Source: Chelativorans sp. ZYF759 | GTDB lineage: Bacteria > Pseudomonadota > Alphaproteobacteria > Rhizobiales > Rhizobiaceae | Length of the DNA: 64,000 bases | Direction of reading: 5' to 3' | Assembly (NCBI RefSeq): GCF_012911015.1 | Contig: NZ_WVVV01000007.1 | Span: forward strand, 150,627 to 214,626 | Part shown: piece by piece, positions 63,288-64,000 of the stretch | How positions within the stretch are numbered: the first letter of the stretch is position 1 | How the letters are laid out: each line of letters starts with the position of its first letter | The notes under the pieces: generated by a model | The model's database searches: none | Seen by the model: only the letters and a program-made list of their open reading frames with translations | Told to the model about the DNA's origin: nothing | Made by a program: the position numbers and the translations under genes

Positions 63288-63319
63288 ATGGTTAACCATT
63301 CCTAATCTCACATGGTTAA
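63288..63319. promoter_or_regulatory. Palindromic CtrA-like sites upstream of flagellin
   Basis: ATGGTTAACCAT at 63288-63299 is a perfect 12-bp palindrome built of two TTAACCAT half-sites, and ATGGTTAA occurs again at 63312-63319. They lie 30-61 bp before the flagellin start, in the 208-bp gap between the two flagellin genes. Confidence 0.45.
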
Positions 63320-63390
63320 TGACCTCTTAAACGCATCGCGTTATCTCTTCGGTCCGTTCCGGTATTCAGAAAACCAGGGCCGTAGAACAG

Positions 63391-63420
63391 AAAAAGCCGC
63401 GCCCGGAGGGCGCGGCTTCT
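63391..63420 (-). terminator. Rho-independent terminator of the distal flagellin
   Basis: GCCGCGCCC (63396-63404) and GGGCGCGGC (63408-63416) form a 9-bp stem, extended by flanking A/T pairs. On the minus strand TTTTTCTG follows. It lies 46-76 bp past the stop of the partial flagellin. Confidence 0.85.
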
Positions 63421-63466
63421 GTCTATCAGGTCGTTGGCCGGCCCATCAGGGCCGACCCTGGATTGC

Positions 63467-64000
63467 CTAGCGGAAGAGCGACAGGATGTTCTGTGCGTTC
63501 GCGTTGGCGATCGACAGCGACTGGATGCCGAGCTGCTGCTGGACCTGCAGGGCCGACAGACGCGCCGACTCTTCCTGCATGTCGGCATCGACGAGCTGGC
63601 CGACACCGCGGTCGATGGCGTCGCTCAGCTTGGAGACGAAGTCCATCTGCATGTCGACACGGCTCTTGGTGGCGCCGAGAGTGGCGGCAGCATCCGACAT
63701 GAGCTTGAGCGCATCCTCGATGGTCGTGATGTGCGCTTCGATTGCCGCGTCGTCCTCGGTTCCGTCGAGCTCGATGGCCATGACGTCTTCCAGAATGCCG
63801 CCGTCTTCGCCGGTCTCGTCGAGAATCTGCGTGACCGAGAGGTCAAGCGTGATCTTGTTGACCGTGACGGTGCCATCAGACGCACGATCGTAGGAGGCGA
63901 CGATGTTGAGCTCGGTCTCCGACTGGTCGTTGGCGATCAGGTTCGAGCCGGCATAGTTGGCGGCGAGGCCGATGCTGGTCAGCTGGCCCTGCAGTTCCTT
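63467..64000 (-). CDS. Flagellin, C-terminal part, cut by the window edge
   Basis: The coding frame is open from 64000 to the stop at 63467, giving 177 residues that start inside the gene (KELQGQLTSIGLAANYAG...). The C-terminal DALKLMSDAAATLGATKSRVDMQMDFVSKLSDAIDRGVGQLVDADMQEESARLSALQVQQQLGIQSLSIANANAQNILSLFR is a flagellin D0/D1 domain. It is clearly a paralogue of the neighbouring flagellin, with an identical spacing of the last helix. The start lies beyond the window. It is terminated by the hairpin at 63391-63420. Confidence 0.93.
   Translation of the reverse strand, partial: KELQGQLTSIGLAANYAGSNLIANDQSETELNIVASYDRASDGTVTVNKITLDLSVTQILDETGEDGGILEDVMAIELDGTEDDAAIEAHITTIEDALKLMSDAAATLGATKSRVDMQMDFVSKLSDAIDRGVGQLVDADMQEESARLSALQVQQQLGIQSLSIANANAQNILSLFR

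Overview
The window comes from an alphaproteobacterium of the order Hyphomicrobiales (Rhizobiales), most likely a Phyllobacteriaceae or Brucellaceae-type organism. The evidence is a CtrA start at the left edge, a textbook SciP, a Brucella Omp10-like lipoprotein, and a flagellar cluster with the rhizobial-specific parts MotC, MotD(FliK), FlaF, FlbT and Rem/FtcR. The DNA is GC-rich with high coding density. I saw no insertion sequence, prophage, CRISPR array, tRNA or rRNA.

Layout. (1) 1-2.6 kb is a cell-cycle corner: the first codons of ctrA, a 438-bp control region with GANTC and CtrA-like sites, fliJ, an AI-2E-type permease and sciP. (2) 2.6-20.3 kb is housekeeping: mnmA, a Gfo/Idh oxidoreductase, fhs, a MarR regulator with cytochrome b561, hemH, a CoA ligase, a Zn peptidase, Omp10, a HODM-type heme protein, pepF, a sigma-54 response regulator, a DUF882 peptidase-like protein, KDPG aldolase and an endolysin-like muramidase. 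(3) 20.4-34.4 kb is mixed metabolism: trhO, a candidate CtrA/CcrM-controlled small RNA, an SDR, an SLC13 permease, an aminotransferase, an overlapping GNAT-SDR-membrane protein-DenD operon, a NicO/DUF1007 metal module, an amidase-LysR pair and ornithine decarboxylase with a long leader. (4) 34.5-44.4 kb is acyl-CoA catabolism. It holds a carboxyltransferase, acyl-CoA dehydrogenase and biotin carboxylase set resembling the Atu/Liu pathways, then a hydroxycinnamate module (feruloyl-CoA synthase, crotonase, TRAP binding protein, DUF3237, MarR regulator). (5) 44.4-64 kb is one long leftward flagellar cluster: flagellin (partial), flagellin, fliF, fliH-like, motB, motC, motD/fliK, lytic transglycosylase, rem, flgE, flgK, flgL, flaF, flbT, flgD, fliQ, flhA, fliR and small accessory genes.

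How it fits together. CtrA and its inhibitor SciP sit about 2 kb apart. Candidate CtrA boxes and CcrM GANTC sites recur at ctrA, upstream of sciP, at a small-RNA candidate and at flagellin, and three GANTC sites sit in front of rem. This suggests motility is tied to the cell cycle here. The flagellar cluster carries a shared 23-bp element (CGCAAG, 12 nt, then GTCTC or TACTC) just upstream of fliF, flgE and flhA, which would divide it into co-regulated transcription units. In the hydroxycinnamate module a near-ideal palindrome before fcs and a degraded copy in the divergent promoter of the crotonase and TRAP gene suggest that one MarR protein controls uptake and activation.

Coordinates were read by eye from the sequence. 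Start codons were moved downstream of the longest open frame wherever a ribosome binding site or family length favoured it.
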